Shown: positions 24,835 through 35,756 of the stretch, piece after piece | Position numbering within the stretch: the stretch's first letter is position 1 | Layout of the letters: each line of letters opens with the position of its first letter | NCBI RefSeq assembly: GCF_001612615.1 | Contig: NZ_BDAU01000004.1 | Span: 219,415 to 283,414 of the forward strand | DNA: 64,000 nt | Reading direction: 5' to 3' | Origin: Nocardia amikacinitolerans NBRC 108937 | Lineage (GTDB): Bacteria; Actinomycetota; Actinomycetes; Mycobacteriales; Mycobacteriaceae | The notes under the pieces: model-generated | The model's database searches: none | Told to the model about the DNA's origin: nothing | What the model saw: only the letters and a program-made list of their open reading frames with translations | Position numbers and translations under genes: made by a program

Positions 24835-25389
24835 TTACTGCCTGGTGCGTTCGAGACCGCGGGCGTCCGGCTCGCGACCACGCGCCGCGACGGAGCGGTT
24901 CTCCTCGGTGCGGGCTCGGACCGCCTCCTCCGGCGGTTGTCCCTGCCCTACCTCGATGAGCATGCGGACGGCCGCCAATTCCGGTGCGACGCCTATGCGC
25001 GAGAGATGCGCCGCGATCGCCATGCGCCGCTCGGCCGAATCGTACCGAACGACCGGTTGTTTCGCGGCGGACGCGGTGGCCGCCATGCGCGTGGCTTCGG
25101 CCTGCGCGGAGAAACGATCCTTCTCCAGTGAAATGCCTTTGGCCGGCGCCGCTTTCTCCACCATGCGCGCGAGCTCGAGGTTGCGCGGGTCCTTGGCCTT
25201 GGAGTCGCGAGCCTCCCGAATCTGGAGTTCGCGAGCCTCTTTCATGCGGGCCTCGGTGATCTTCGCGCGCGCCTCGGCTTCCTTCTGACCACGCTCACGG
25301 GTGCGCAGTGCGACCAGGGTCGCCAGCTGCAACATACTCTTCATCATGGCCGCGGTTTCCCGGCCGATGTCGTCCAGTTCCTCGGACAT
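24835..25389 (-). CDS. Charged coiled-coil protein next to the T4SS-like cluster
   Basis: A 184-residue protein, ATG at 25389, without signal or membrane segments. It is almost entirely helical and highly charged (RERGQKEAEARAKITEARMK, LQIREARDSKAKDP), with a more ordered section near 120-160 (AERRMAIAAHLSRIGVAPELAAVRMLIEVG). It converges on the cluster. A relaxosome-accessory or DNA-binding role is conceivable but nothing in the sequence proves it. Confidence 0.6.
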   Translation of the reverse strand: MSEELDDIGRETAAMMKSMLQLATLVALRTRERGQKEAEARAKITEARMKEARELQIREARDSKAKDPRNLELARMVEKAAPAKGISLEKDRFSAQAEATRMAATASAAKQPVVRYDSAERRMAIAAHLSRIGVAPELAAVRMLIEVGQGQPPEEAVRARTEENRSVAARGREPDARGLERTRQ

Positions 25390-25748
25390 GGCTGCTCCCC
25401 GATGCTGCAGTGATCACTATGGATGATTGTGGTGCTTCGTCACGGACACCGCCACGCGAACTGTAGCCCGTCGGCGGATGCCCCGCCTGCAAACGTGGAC
25501 ACCAGGAGAACTCGTGTCGTCGGCATCCCTTGTGGCTGGGGATCGCCCATTAGGGATGGCTACGCTACGCGAACTCCTTGTTTCGAGATTACCCGAGAAA
25601 CGCGTGGCACAACCGTACGGACGTGCCACGTAACAGCATATATCGCACAATTCCGACACGCGCAGCGAAGCGCCGGAGTAGTTCCGGCACAAGTCCTGTG
25701 CCGCCGGATAATTAGGCTCGCCTACCCTGAGTTGCCGTAGCACATAAG
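25390..25748. other. Non-coding region upstream of the coiled-coil gene
   Basis: About 360 bases of lower GC than the surroundings. ORFs on both strands are short, arginine-rich and without ribosome sites. An AT-rich patch (catatatcgcacaattc, about 25639-25655) could hold a promoter for the leftward gene at 25389. An iron-box-like site lies at 25712-25730. Confidence 0.45.
25712..25730. promoter_or_regulatory. IdeR/DtxR iron-box-like sequence
   Basis: ttaggctcgcctaccctga matches 15 of 19 positions of the IdeR consensus TTAGGTTAGSCTAACCTAA, counted by eye. The nearest downstream start is the leftward coiled-coil gene about 320 bases away, so its target is unclear and chance occurrence is possible. 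Confidence 0.35.
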
Positions 25749-25750
25749 GT

Positions 25751-25785
25751 TCGGGCCCGGTCGCCGATCACGGCGCCGGGCCCGA
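25751..25785. terminator. Strong terminator hairpin after the cyclophilin gene
   Basis: tcgggcccgg (25751-25760) pairs perfectly with ccgggcccga (25776-25785). The inner cgccg/cggcg pair closes on an atca loop. It lies 17 bases beyond the stop of the leftward cyclophilin gene. Confidence 0.8.
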
Positions 25786-25801
25786 CGATGTTGCCGGGGA
25801 T

Positions 25802-26671
<870 letters not shown>

Positions 26672-26810
26672 TACCACGTTCCTCCCGTGTCGGCTTGCTT
26701 CCGAGGTAAGAGTGTGCCATCTCTTCCTGAGACCGCTCGGAAGTTCCTCGGACGGGTCGGGAGCAAACCGGTTGGACTCGAGGGGCGGTGGTGGTGGAAA
26801 CTGGACCATC

Positions 26811-28091
26811 GTGACCAAGACCAGCAGCTTCTCCGCCCCGCGGGGGGTACCGGACTACGTGCCTCCCGGCTCCGCCGAGTTCGTCGCCGTGCGCGACGGC
26901 CTCGTGCATGCGGCCCGACTGGCCGGGTACGGGCACATCGAGCTGCCGGTGTTCGAGCAGACCGCGTTGTTCGCGCGCGGCGTCGGCGAGTCCACCGACG
27001 TGGTCAGCAAGGAGATGTGGACCTTCGCCGACCGCAAGGGTGAGAGCTTCACCCTGCGCCCCGAGGGCACCGCGGGCGTGATGCGCGCCGTGATCGAGCA
27101 CGGCCTTGACAAGAGCGGTCAGCTGCCGCTCAAGCTGTGCTACGCGGGTCCGTTCTTCCGCTACGAACGCCCGCAGGCCGGCCGATACCGGCAGTTGCAG
27201 CAGGTCGGCGTCGAGGCGATCGGCGTGGACGACCCGGCGCTGGACGCCGAGGTCATCGCGATCGCCGATGCCGGCTACCGCAGCCTCGGTCTGGACGGGT
27301 TCCGGCTGGAGATCACCTCGCTGGGCGACGAGACCTGCCGTCCGCAGTACCGCGAGCTGTTGCAGGACTTCCTGTTCGGCCTGCCGCTGGACGAGGAGAC
27401 CAAGCGCAGGGCGCAGATCAACCCGCTGCGCGTGCTCGACGACAAGCGTCCCGAGGTTCGCGAGCTCACCGCGGACGCCCCGCTGATGATCGATCACCTC
27501 TCCGAGAGTGCCAAGACGCACTTCGAGCAGGTGCTCGGCCACCTCGACGCGCTCGGCGTGCCGTATGTGCTGAACCCGCGGATGGTGCGCGGCCTGGACT
27601 ACTACACCAAGACCACCTTCGAGTTCGTGCACGACCAGCTCGGCGCGCAGTCCGGTATCGGCGGCGGCGGCCGCTACGACGGGCTGATGGCCGAGCTCGG
27701 CGGTCAGGCGCTGTCGGGCATCGGCTTCGGTCTCGGCGTCGACCGGACGGTGCTCGCGTTGCAAGCCGAGGGCAAGTCTGCGGGCGTTCCGTCGCGCTGC
27801 GAGGTGTTCGGCGTGCCGCTGGGCGATGCGGCCAAGCAGCGCCTCGTCGTGCTCGCCGCGCAGCTGCGCGGTGCGGGCATTCGCGTCGACCTCGCCTACG
27901 GCGGGCGCGGCGTGAAAGGCGCGATGAAGGCTGCCGACCGTTCCGGCGCGCGGTTCACCGTGGTGCTCGGCGACCGCGACCTGGCCGAGAACAGCATCGC
28001 CGTGAAGGACATGGCGACCGGCGATCAGCGGCACGTGCCGCTCAGCGAGGTCGTCGGCGTCCTGCGCGAGGCGTTGATCGCGGGGCACTGA
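26811..28091 (+). CDS. hisS: Histidyl-tRNA synthetase
   Basis: GTG 26811 gives 426 residues, the normal length. It charges tRNA-His using ATP. Class II motifs are visible: motif 1 region ([19 protein letters not shown]), motif 2 ([21 protein letters not shown]), the HisS-specific [13 protein letters not shown], motif 3 [11 protein letters not shown] and the C-terminal anticodon-binding domain ([11 protein letters not shown] onward). It shares a 139-bp divergent promoter region with the cyclophilin gene. The glyoxalase gene that separates these two in Mycobacterium is absent. Confidence 0.96.
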   Translation: MTKTSSFSAPRGVPDYVPPGSAEFVAVRDGLVHAARLAGYGHIELPVFEQTALFARGVGESTDVVSKEMWTFADRKGESFTLRPEGTAGVMRAVIEHGLDKSGQLPLKLCYAGPFFRYERPQAGRYRQLQQVGVEAIGVDDPALDAEVIAIADAGYRSLGLDGFRLEITSLGDETCRPQYRELLQDFLFGLPLDEETKRRAQINPLRVLDDKRPEVRELTADAPLMIDHLSESAKTHFEQVLGHLDALGVPYVLNPRMVRGLDYYTKTTFEFVHDQLGAQSGIGGGGRYDGLMAELGGQALSGIGFGLGVDRTVLALQAEGKSAGVPSRCEVFGVPLGDAAKQRLVVLAAQLRGAGIRVDLAYGGRGVKGAMKAADRSGARFTVVLGDRDLAENSIAVKDMATGDQRHVPLSEVVGVLREALIAGH

Positions 28092-28102
28092 CCCGGCTCG
28101 GC

Positions 28103-28139
28103 GGGCGGGGCCCGGGGACGAAAGTCCCGTGCCCCGCCC
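28103..28139. terminator. Terminator hairpin after hisS
   Basis: gggcggggc (28103-28111) pairs with gccccgccc (28131-28139), with an inner gggac/gtccc stem on a gaaa loop, 12 bases after the hisS stop. Confidence 0.75.
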
Positions 28140-28217
28140 AACGGCGCACCCCTGAGATTCGCGCGCGGTACCGTGTCTGCGCACCGCCCGTGCGGTGATC
28201 TTGCGGAGAGGTGGAGA

Positions 28218-28862
28218 GTGGACGCGAATCCTGGTCAGCCGGAATCGGTTCCAGTCGGACTCGATCTCGTCGCCCCCGAGATGTACGAGCCGATGCTGCG
28301 CAGGCTCGCGCTGGCGGCGGCCGGTGTCGGGATCGGCGCGGCGCTGCTCGCGGCGACCGTCGTCGAGTGGCCGATCGCGGTGGCCATCGGTCTGGTCGTC
28401 GGCCTGCCCACCGTGGGCTACGCCCTAGCGCTGCGGCGCCGCCGGATGTGGGTGACGGGTACCACCATCCACGCCCGCCGGGTGTTCGGCGAACGGCGGG
28501 TCGAGGTCGCGTCGGCCACCGGCGTCGAACTCCTGGTCTTTCCCGCGCGGCTGAGCCGCATCGTGCTGCGCGTCACCGCGGGCCCGGACGTTCAGCTGAT
28601 CCCGCTCGCCATGTACACCGACGCGGGCAGCGGACGGGAGCTGCACCTGCTCGGTCTGCGCAAACTCGCCGACGCCCTCGCGGCCAGCCACCTGGCCGCC
28701 GCGGTCGCGGTCTCGGCGCTGCTCGTGCACCAGTTGCGCGCCGAAGCGCGGGACGCCCGCCTGGAGGAACGCCCCCTCTACCGCGCCGTGCAACTGGCGC
28801 GCGCCAAGGACTACGTGTCACCCGTCGTGCTCACCGACCGGGAGGTCGCGGACCTCGGCTGA
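28218..28862 (+). CDS. Conserved membrane protein with PH-like domain
   Basis: GTG 28218 after gagaggtggaga; 214 residues. Two adjacent hydrophobic helices (about 31-68: LALAAAGVGIGAALLAATVV and VAIGLVVGLPTVGYALAL) are followed by a beta-rich domain (RMWVTGTTIHARRVFGERRVEV ... ELLVFPARLSRIVLRV) that resembles bacterial PH (YdbT/YdbS-like) modules, and a helical tail. Function unknown. It stands alone between two hairpins. Confidence 0.72.
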   Translation: MDANPGQPESVPVGLDLVAPEMYEPMLRRLALAAAGVGIGAALLAATVVEWPIAVAIGLVVGLPTVGYALALRRRRMWVTGTTIHARRVFGERRVEVASATGVELLVFPARLSRIVLRVTAGPDVQLIPLAMYTDAGSGRELHLLGLRKLADALAASHLAAAVAVSALLVHQLRAEARDARLEERPLYRAVQLARAKDYVSPVVLTDREVADLG

Positions 28863-29023
28863 GCCGTCGGTCTTGGACCCGGCACGAGCTCCGTGGCACT
28901 CACGCATGGGCATGCCCGGCACAGCTCCGAGACACTGACGCTGGGGCATGAGCCGTCGCATCCGTTGTGCGCACAGGGCAGGAAGCGGCCGACCTCGGAT
29001 TGAGCCGTCTGGTCCCACAGACT

Positions 29024-29068
29024 CCGTGTACGCCCCACACAGGCGGTGCCTATGTGGGGCGTACACGG
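29024..29068. repeat. Long perfect inverted repeat upstream of mdh
   Basis: Two perfect 16-bp arms (ccgtgtacgccccaca and its reverse complement) surround 13 bases that themselves form aggc/gcct on a ggt loop, giving an almost continuous 20-bp stem. It lies about 100 bases before the mdh start. It may be a terminator for the upstream gene or a leader/operator of mdh. Confidence 0.65.
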
Positions 29069-29124
29069 GGTGTGTGGGACGTGAGGCGTTGCTCACGGGT
29101 GCGATTCGAGCACCGTGAGGCTGA

Positions 29125-30174
<1,050 letters not shown>

Positions 30175-30192
30175 GCCGCAGGCGGGGCGATT

Positions 30193-30248
30193 ACCTCGCA
30201 GACACCTGCAGACGACCTGACGTCCGCGAGGTATGTGGTCTGCGAGGA
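30193..30248. repeat. Short inverted repeats between convergent mdh and FIST genes
   Basis: acctcgcagac (30193-30203) has two near-perfect inverted partners: gtccgcgaggt (30222-30232) and gtctgcgagga (30238-30248), allowing two alternative hairpins. The position between convergent genes suggests a bidirectional terminator. Confidence 0.5.
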
Positions 30249-30299
30249 GTCGACGCTACGGGGTTCCGTTGCCGGTGCGTAGCCTCAGGCGGTCGCGGG

Positions 30300-31451
30300 T
30301 CATTCGCTGAACAGCGCCATGGATGCGGTGAAGCCGTGCAGTGCGTTGCGGCCAGCGACCGGGCCGATCTCGCCCGCGGCGAAGAAGCCCGCGAGCGGAA
30401 TGTCCCCGAGAACGTCTTCGATGGCGGTGGCATCGTGATCGGCGACTCCGAACATTCGCCTGCCGCGGCCGTTGCAGGTGAACAGCAGGGCGCCCGCGGG
30501 GCGGCCGGGGAGCGCCGAGCGGGCCTGGGCGAGTGCGGCGCGCAGATCTCGGTCGGCCACGACCGCATCGCGAACCTGGAACTGCACCGTCGTGCCGACC
30601 TCGACCTCCTCGCCGATTTCGATCGCGCCGCTCGCCGGGTCGGCGCCGAGCAGCCCGCGGATGAGGAAATCACCCTGCCCTGGGGTGGCAAGGTGCTCGT
30701 CGACCACGATGCCGATCTGCACGCCGCGCGCCACAAGCTCCCGCTGATCGGGCGGCAGCGCGTCGACGATCTCGCGTAACCGCCAGATCGGCGACCGGCC
30801 GCCGAGTTCGGTGATCACCGCGCCACTCGCCTCGGTGACGATGTACGGCTGCCCGATCGGCCGGCAGCCCTGCGACACGACCGGCACACCGTGCAGTCCG
30901 GGAAGCCGCACGCCGACCGCGCCGGAGGCGACTACCTCGTGGTCGCGGAACAGCCTGTTCCCGCCGGGCCGCGGGCCGCCGCTGACCAGCCCGCCCATCA
31001 GGATGGTGCCGGGCAGGTCGTGGTTCAGGTGCTCGAGCAGCGCTTCGGCCGGGAAGGTGAACGGGTCGGGCAGCAACAGGTGGAAGTCTTGCGCGGCGCG
31101 GTCGAAGCGATACCCGGCCAGCAGCCCGCCCGAGGCCGTGGGTACGAAGTCCAGTTCGAACGTCTCGGCGGCCGCGCCGGCCGCCAGCCACACCGCCACC
31201 GCGGGTTCGTCCTCGAATTCGCGACGCCCGGCCACGACCGCGTGTGCCACGCATCCGACGAGCGCGGGCACCCGGACCGACTGATGGACGCCGTCGAGCA
31301 CGGCCTGCGCCACATCCGCGTGCGCTCGCGACGCGAGGAGCACCGCGAGCGAGGGCGAGGTGTCCGCGAGCCGCTCGCGCGCACGCAGCGCCGCCTCCGC
31401 GCCGGCGTCCTTGGCGTCGGGCGCGGTGGAGAGTCCTACCGCGATCCGCAC
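30300..31451 (-). CDS. FIST-domain sensor protein
   Basis: A 383-residue soluble protein with FIST_N (about 30-220: [54 protein letters not shown]) and FIST_C (about 225-365: [52 protein letters not shown]). FIST proteins bind small ligands, probably amino acids, and usually act with signalling domains. This one stands alone. It lies 85 bp downstream of korB on the same strand, so it may be co-transcribed with korAB. Confidence 0.85.
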   Translation of the reverse strand: MRIAVGLSTAPDAKDAGAEAALRARERLADTSPSLAVLLASRAHADVAQAVLDGVHQSVRVPALVGCVAHAVVAGRREFEDEPAVAVWLAAGAAAETFELDFVPTASGGLLAGYRFDRAAQDFHLLLPDPFTFPAEALLEHLNHDLPGTILMGGLVSGGPRPGGNRLFRDHEVVASGAVGVRLPGLHGVPVVSQGCRPIGQPYIVTEASGAVITELGGRSPIWRLREIVDALPPDQRELVARGVQIGIVVDEHLATPGQGDFLIRGLLGADPASGAIEIGEEVEVGTTVQFQVRDAVVADRDLRAALAQARSALPGRPAGALLFTCNGRGRRMFGVADHDATAIEDVLGDIPLAGFFAAGEIGPVAGRNALHGFTASMALFSE

Positions 31452-31536
31452 AAATCCATCGTAGGGCGCGATGATCGCGTCGACACCTCACCGCGGTTAT
31501 TGCCGGGGTCGCAGCCGCCGCGAGGCGTGCGGAGGC

Positions 31537-32616
31537 TCAGGCGACGGTCCAGGTTTCGGGGCCGGTGAGCAGGGTTTGCAGGGAGTCGGGGGTGCGGGGG
31601 TTGCGGTCGGCGGCGGTGCTGTTCTGGGCGCGCACGGCGTCGTCGTAGGTGGGGCGGGTGACGCTGCGGAAGATGCCGGTGACCACGTGGCCCAGGTCCT
31701 GGTCGGAAAGGCGGGAGAGGGCGTAGGCGTATTCCGGGTCGTCGGTGTAGGCGTCGTGCACGACGATGTCGGCCTCGTCGACATCCGCCGTTCGGGCCAC
31801 GCGCAAGCCGAAACCGTTTCGCACGACGGCGAATTCGCCTTCGGCGCCGAAGCGCAGCGGTTGTCCGTCGTGCAGCGGGATCAGTCGCGATTCGGCGTCG
31901 CCGCGGCGCAGGACGTCGAAGGAGCCGTCGTTGAAGATCGGGCAGTCCTGCAGGATCTCCACGAAGGACGTGCCGCGGTGTTCGGCGGCGGCGCGCAGCA
32001 CCTCGGTGAGTCCGGCGCGGTCGGAGTCGATGGCGCGGGCGGCGAAGGTGGCCTCGGCTCCCAGCGCGAGCGAGAGGGTGTTGAAGGGGTGGTCGACCGA
32101 GCCCATGGGCGTGGACTTGGTGATCTTGCCCTGCTCCGAGGTCGGCGAGTACTGACCCTTGGTCAGGCCGTAGATGCGGTTGTTGAACAGCAGGATCGTC
32201 ATGTTCACGTTGCGGCGCAACGCGTGGATCAGGTGGTTGCCGCCGATGGACAGCGCGTCACCGTCGCCGGTGACCACCCACACGGAGAGGTCGGGGCGCG
32301 TCACGGCCAGGCCGGTGGCGATGGCGGGCGCGCGGCCGTGGATGGAGTGGATGCCGTAGGCCTCCAGGTAGTACGGGAAACGGCTGGAGCAGCCGATCCC
32401 CGACACGAACATCAGGTTCTCCCTGCGCAATCCGAGCTCGGCGAGGAACCCGCGCACGGTCGCCAGGATGACGTAGTCGCCGCACCCGGGGCACCAGCGC
32501 ACCTCCTGATCGGAGGTGAAGTCCTTGACCTTCTGCGGTCCGTCCGCGCCGGGTACTCCGGACACGCCGGAGAGGCCGAGATCCGTTCCGACGAGCGAGG
32601 TTTCGACGATGGTCAT
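31537..32616 (-). CDS. korB: 2-oxoglutarate:ferredoxin oxidoreductase beta subunit
   Basis: ATG 32616 gives 359 residues. The TPP- and FeS-binding subunit shows CPGCGDYVIL, GIGCSSRFPYYLEAYG, the TPP motif VTGDGDALSIGGNHL and LLFNNRIYGLTKGQ. With KorA it decarboxylates 2-oxoglutarate to succinyl-CoA while reducing ferredoxin. It overlaps the korA stop by one base (TGATG). Equivalent to Rv2454c. Confidence 0.93.
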   Translation of the reverse strand: MTIVETSLVGTDLGLSGVSGVPGADGPQKVKDFTSDQEVRWCPGCGDYVILATVRGFLAELGLRRENLMFVSGIGCSSRFPYYLEAYGIHSIHGRAPAIATGLAVTRPDLSVWVVTGDGDALSIGGNHLIHALRRNVNMTILLFNNRIYGLTKGQYSPTSEQGKITKSTPMGSVDHPFNTLSLALGAEATFAARAIDSDRAGLTEVLRAAAEHRGTSFVEILQDCPIFNDGSFDVLRRGDAESRLIPLHDGQPLRFGAEGEFAVVRNGFGLRVARTADVDEADIVVHDAYTDDPEYAYALSRLSDQDLGHVVTGIFRSVTRPTYDDAVRAQNSTAADRNPRTPDSLQTLLTGPETWTVA

Positions 32617-34577
32617 CAGTTGCCCCCGATCCGCTCGGCGGTGGCCGCGCGCCGTGCGTCCTGTGTCCGATAGGTGGCCCGCGCGCGGGCGGTGAACGCC
32701 TTGTCCTGTTCCATGTCCGCGATGGAGCCGTCGAGCGCGGCGTCGATGACGCCGACGAGTTCCTGCGCCGAGAAGGCGGTGCCCGCGATCTTCGTCCACG
32801 GCTGCACGTCCACCAGGTACTTGGCGCGCAGCAGCATGGCCAGCTGGCCGCCGTTCATCTCCGGCGCGACCACCGTCCGATAGCGGCGCAGCACCGCACC
32901 GAGGTTGGGCGGCAAGGGATTCAGATGCCGCAGGTGCGCCTGGGCGACCGGGACGCCGCGGCGGCGGGCGCGGCGGCAGGCCTCGCCGATCGGACCGTAG
33001 GAACTGCCCCACCCGATCAGCAGCAGTTCGGCGCGCCCGTCGGGGTCGTCGACCTCGAGCCGGGGGACGGCGATGCCGTCGATCTTGGCCTGCCGCAGCC
33101 GGACCATCAGCTCGTGATTGGCGGGATCGTAGGAGATGTTGCCGCTGCCGTCGGCCTTCTCCAGTCCGCCGATGCGGTGCGCGCGGCCCTTCGTGCCCGG
33201 CACCGCCAACGGGCGGGCCAGGGTTTCCGGATCGCGCGCGTAGGGCTGGAATCCGGTCTCGTCGTCGGCGTCCGGTTCGAAACCCGGATCGATGGGCGCC
33301 AGTTCCGCGACGTTCGGAATCGCCCACGGCTCCGAGCCATTGGCGATGGCGCCGTCCGAGAGCAGCAGCACGGGCGTGCGATAGGTGAGCGCGATCCTGG
33401 CCGCCTCCACGGCGGTGGCGAAGCAGTCGGCGGGGGAGCGCGGGGCCAGCACAGCCACCGGGGACTCGCCGTTGCGGCCGTGCAGCGCCTGCAACAGGTC
33501 CGCCTGCTCGGTCTTGGTGGGCAGGCCTGTGGAGGGTCCGCCGCGTTGCACGTCGACGACCACAAGCGGCAGTTCGGTCATCACCGCCAGACCGATCGTC
33601 TCGCTCTTCAGCGCCAGGCCGGGCCCGGAGGTGCTCGTGACGCCGAGTGCGCCGCCGAGCGCGGCCCCGAGCGCCGCGCCGATGCCCGCGATCTCGTCCT
33701 CGGCCTGGAAGGTGGTGACGCCGAAGTGCTTGTGCTTGCTCAGCTCGTGCAGGATGTCGGAGGCAGGCGTGATCGGATAAGTGCCGAGGAACACCGGCAG
33801 CCCGGCCAGCTGTCCTGCCGTGACCAGTCCGTAGGCCAGCGCGGTGTTGCCGGTGATTTGGCGATAGGTGCCTGGCGCCAGGGTGGCGGGCGCGATCTCG
33901 TAGGTGGTGGCGAAGGCCTCGGTGGTCTCGCCGTAGTTCCAGCCCGCGCGGAAGGCGAGCACATTGGCCTCGGCGATGTCCGGCTTGCCGGCGAACTTCT
34001 CGCGCAGGAAGCGTTCGGTGCCGCCGATCGGCCTGCCGTACATCCAGGAGAGCAGGCCGAGCGCGAACATGTTCTTCGCGCGCTGGCCGTCCTTCTTGCC
34101 GACCTCGGCGGGTTCGGTGGCGGCGAGCGTCAGCGAGGTCATCGGCACCTGGTGCACCACGAAGTCGGTGAGCGAGCCGTCCTCGAGCGGGTCGGTGGCG
34201 TAGCCGACCTTGGCCAGGGCGCGCTTGGTGAACTCGTCGGTGTTCACGATGACGGTGGCACCGCGCGGCAGGTCCTCGAGGTTCGCCTTGAGCGCCGCCG
34301 GGTTCATCGCCACCAGCACGTCGGGCTGATCGCCCGCGGTGAGGATGTCGTAGTCGGCGATCTGGATCTGGAAGGACGAGACGCCGGGTAGCGTGCCCTG
34401 CGGCGCGCGGATCTCGGCGGGAAAGTTCGGCTGGGTGGCCAGGTCGTTGCCGAACGCGGCCGCTTCGTGGGTGAAGCGGTCGCCGGTCAGCTGCATTCCG
34501 TCGCCGGAGTCCCCGGCGAACCGAATGACGACCTTTTCCAGTTTGGCTGTGCCGACATCACTTTGGTGCGAAACCAT
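32616..34577 (-). CDS. korA: 2-oxoglutarate:ferredoxin oxidoreductase alpha subunit (gamma-alpha fusion)
   Basis: A 653-residue protein. Residues about 15-200 are the gamma domain (VVIRFAGDSGDGMQLTGDRFT, LPGVSSFQIQIADYD). The remainder is the alpha domain (GNTALAYGLVTAGQLAGL, TYPITPASDILHELSKH, TTFQAEDEIAGIGAALGAALGG, STSGPGLALKSE). This fused arrangement is typical of oxygen-tolerant actinobacterial KorAB. It precedes korB in a coupled operon. An approximately 125-bp gap upstream, after the radical SAM gene, should hold the promoter. Confidence 0.94.
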   Translation of the reverse strand: MVSHQSDVGTAKLEKVVIRFAGDSGDGMQLTGDRFTHEAAAFGNDLATQPNFPAEIRAPQGTLPGVSSFQIQIADYDILTAGDQPDVLVAMNPAALKANLEDLPRGATVIVNTDEFTKRALAKVGYATDPLEDGSLTDFVVHQVPMTSLTLAATEPAEVGKKDGQRAKNMFALGLLSWMYGRPIGGTERFLREKFAGKPDIAEANVLAFRAGWNYGETTEAFATTYEIAPATLAPGTYRQITGNTALAYGLVTAGQLAGLPVFLGTYPITPASDILHELSKHKHFGVTTFQAEDEIAGIGAALGAALGGALGVTSTSGPGLALKSETIGLAVMTELPLVVVDVQRGGPSTGLPTKTEQADLLQALHGRNGESPVAVLAPRSPADCFATAVEAARIALTYRTPVLLLSDGAIANGSEPWAIPNVAELAPIDPGFEPDADDETGFQPYARDPETLARPLAVPGTKGRAHRIGGLEKADGSGNISYDPANHELMVRLRQAKIDGIAVPRLEVDDPDGRAELLLIGWGSSYGPIGEACRRARRRGVPVAQAHLRHLNPLPPNLGAVLRRYRTVVAPEMNGGQLAMLLRAKYLVDVQPWTKIAGTAFSAQELVGVIDAALDGSIADMEQDKAFTARARATYRTQDARRAATAERIGGN

Positions 34578-34702
34578 ATGCCTGCTTCACTTCCTCGTCG
34601 AGTGAGAGGTGCCAGGGCCAACCTACTCCGCCGAAGGCGGGTATCGCCGCTGAAGCGCGCAGTCCGCCGCGATTGGTTTCCCGAGGTCGGGCGGGTCACC
34701 GG

Positions 34703-35725
34703 TCAGGCGAACAGCGCCAGCTGGGTGTCGGCGGCGCTCGGCGGCTCGGCGGCTCGCACCCGCGCGGCCATGGCGTCGTCGTCCCTGGTCAGACCGTGTC
34801 GCTCCAGCAGCGGCGTCACGCGCTCGCGGAGCCAGGCCGCGTACTCCGGCGTGACGTAGGCGCCGCGGCCGTACAGCTGACGGTATTTGCGCAGCAAGGC
34901 GGGGTGCGCCTCGCCGAGCCAGCCCAGGAACCAGCCGCGGGTGCTGCCGCGCAGATGCATCGGGAAGGCGACGGCCGAGGACGCGCCCGCCGCCGCGATC
35001 GCGCCGAACAGCTCGTCGAGATGCGCGCGACCGTCGGTGAGGTAGGGGATGACCGGTGCCACCATCACGTGCACCGCGAAGCCCGCGTCGGTCAGCGCGC
35101 GCACCATGTCGAGCCGGGCGCGCGGTGACGGCGTTCCGGATTCCAGGCCGCGGTGCAGTTCCTGGTCGAGGATGGCGATGGAGACGGCCAGGCTCACCGG
35201 CACCTCGCGGGCGGCGAGCGTCAGCAGCGGCAGGTCCCTGCGCAGCAAGGTGCCCTTGGTGAGGATGGAGAACGGGGTACCGGAATCGGTCAGCGCGCGA
35301 ATGATGCCGGGCATCAACCGATATCGGCCTTCGGCGCGCTGGTACGGATCGGTGTTGGTGCCCAGCGCCACCGGATCCCGGTGCCAGGATTTGCGGCCGA
35401 GTTCCTTGCGCAGCACCGCGGCGATGTTGGTCTTCACCACGATCTGCGCGTCGAAGTCGCGGCCGGCGTCCAGGTCCAGATACTCGTGGGTGGGGCGGGC
35501 GAAGCAATAGCGGCACGCGTGCGAGCACCCGCGCATCGGGTTGATCGTCCACTGGAAGGGCAAGTTCGAAGTCTCGGGCATCTTGTTCAGCGCGCTCTTG
35601 CAGAGCACTTCGTGGAACGTGATGCCCTCGAACTCCGGTGTCTGTACGGTGCGAACGAACCCCGCCCGGCTCAGGCCGGGCAGTGCGCCGTCGTCGGCGT
35701 CCAGGGTCTGGTTCTGCCACCGCAC
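34703..35725 (-). CDS. Radical SAM protein of the Rv2578c/SplB-like family, with C-terminal beta-clamp motif
   Basis: GTG 35725 gives 340 residues. The radical SAM cluster motif is C67-x3-C71-x2-C74 in CSHACRYCFAR; downstream are KTNIAAVLRKEL, GTNTDPYQRAEGRYRL and TKGTLLRRDLPLL, as in spore-photoproduct-lyase-related proteins. The last residues read QLALFA, which fits the QLxLF motif used by repair proteins to bind the replication sliding clamp. A LexA-type SOS box (35734-35749) lies 9 bases upstream of the start. Together these indicate a DNA-repair or damage-tolerance enzyme. Its substrate is not known from the sequence. Confidence 0.88.
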   Translation of the reverse strand: MRWQNQTLDADDGALPGLSRAGFVRTVQTPEFEGITFHEVLCKSALNKMPETSNLPFQWTINPMRGCSHACRYCFARPTHEYLDLDAGRDFDAQIVVKTNIAAVLRKELGRKSWHRDPVALGTNTDPYQRAEGRYRLMPGIIRALTDSGTPFSILTKGTLLRRDLPLLTLAAREVPVSLAVSIAILDQELHRGLESGTPSPRARLDMVRALTDAGFAVHVMVAPVIPYLTDGRAHLDELFGAIAAAGASSAVAFPMHLRGSTRGWFLGWLGEAHPALLRKYRQLYGRGAYVTPEYAAWLRERVTPLLERHGLTRDDDAMAARVRAAEPPSAADTQLALFA

Positions 35726-35733
35726 ACCCTCAG

Positions 35734-35749
35734 TCGAACATGTGTTCTA
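35734..35749 (-). promoter_or_regulatory. LexA/SOS box
   Basis: Read on the minus strand, tagaacacatgttcga matches the actinobacterial SOS box TCGAACnnnnGTTCGA at 11 of 12 defined bases. It sits 9 bp before the GTG of the radical SAM gene, within the 31-bp gap after the 3beta-HSD-like gene, an ideal repressor position. Confidence 0.75.
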
Positions 35750-35756
35750 GGGTGTG

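Noticed and set aside
25417..25743. Possible 108-residue cysteine-containing small protein upstream of the coiled-coil gene
   Set aside because: No ribosome-binding site, no family resemblance, atypical composition, and it overlaps regulatory-looking DNA.
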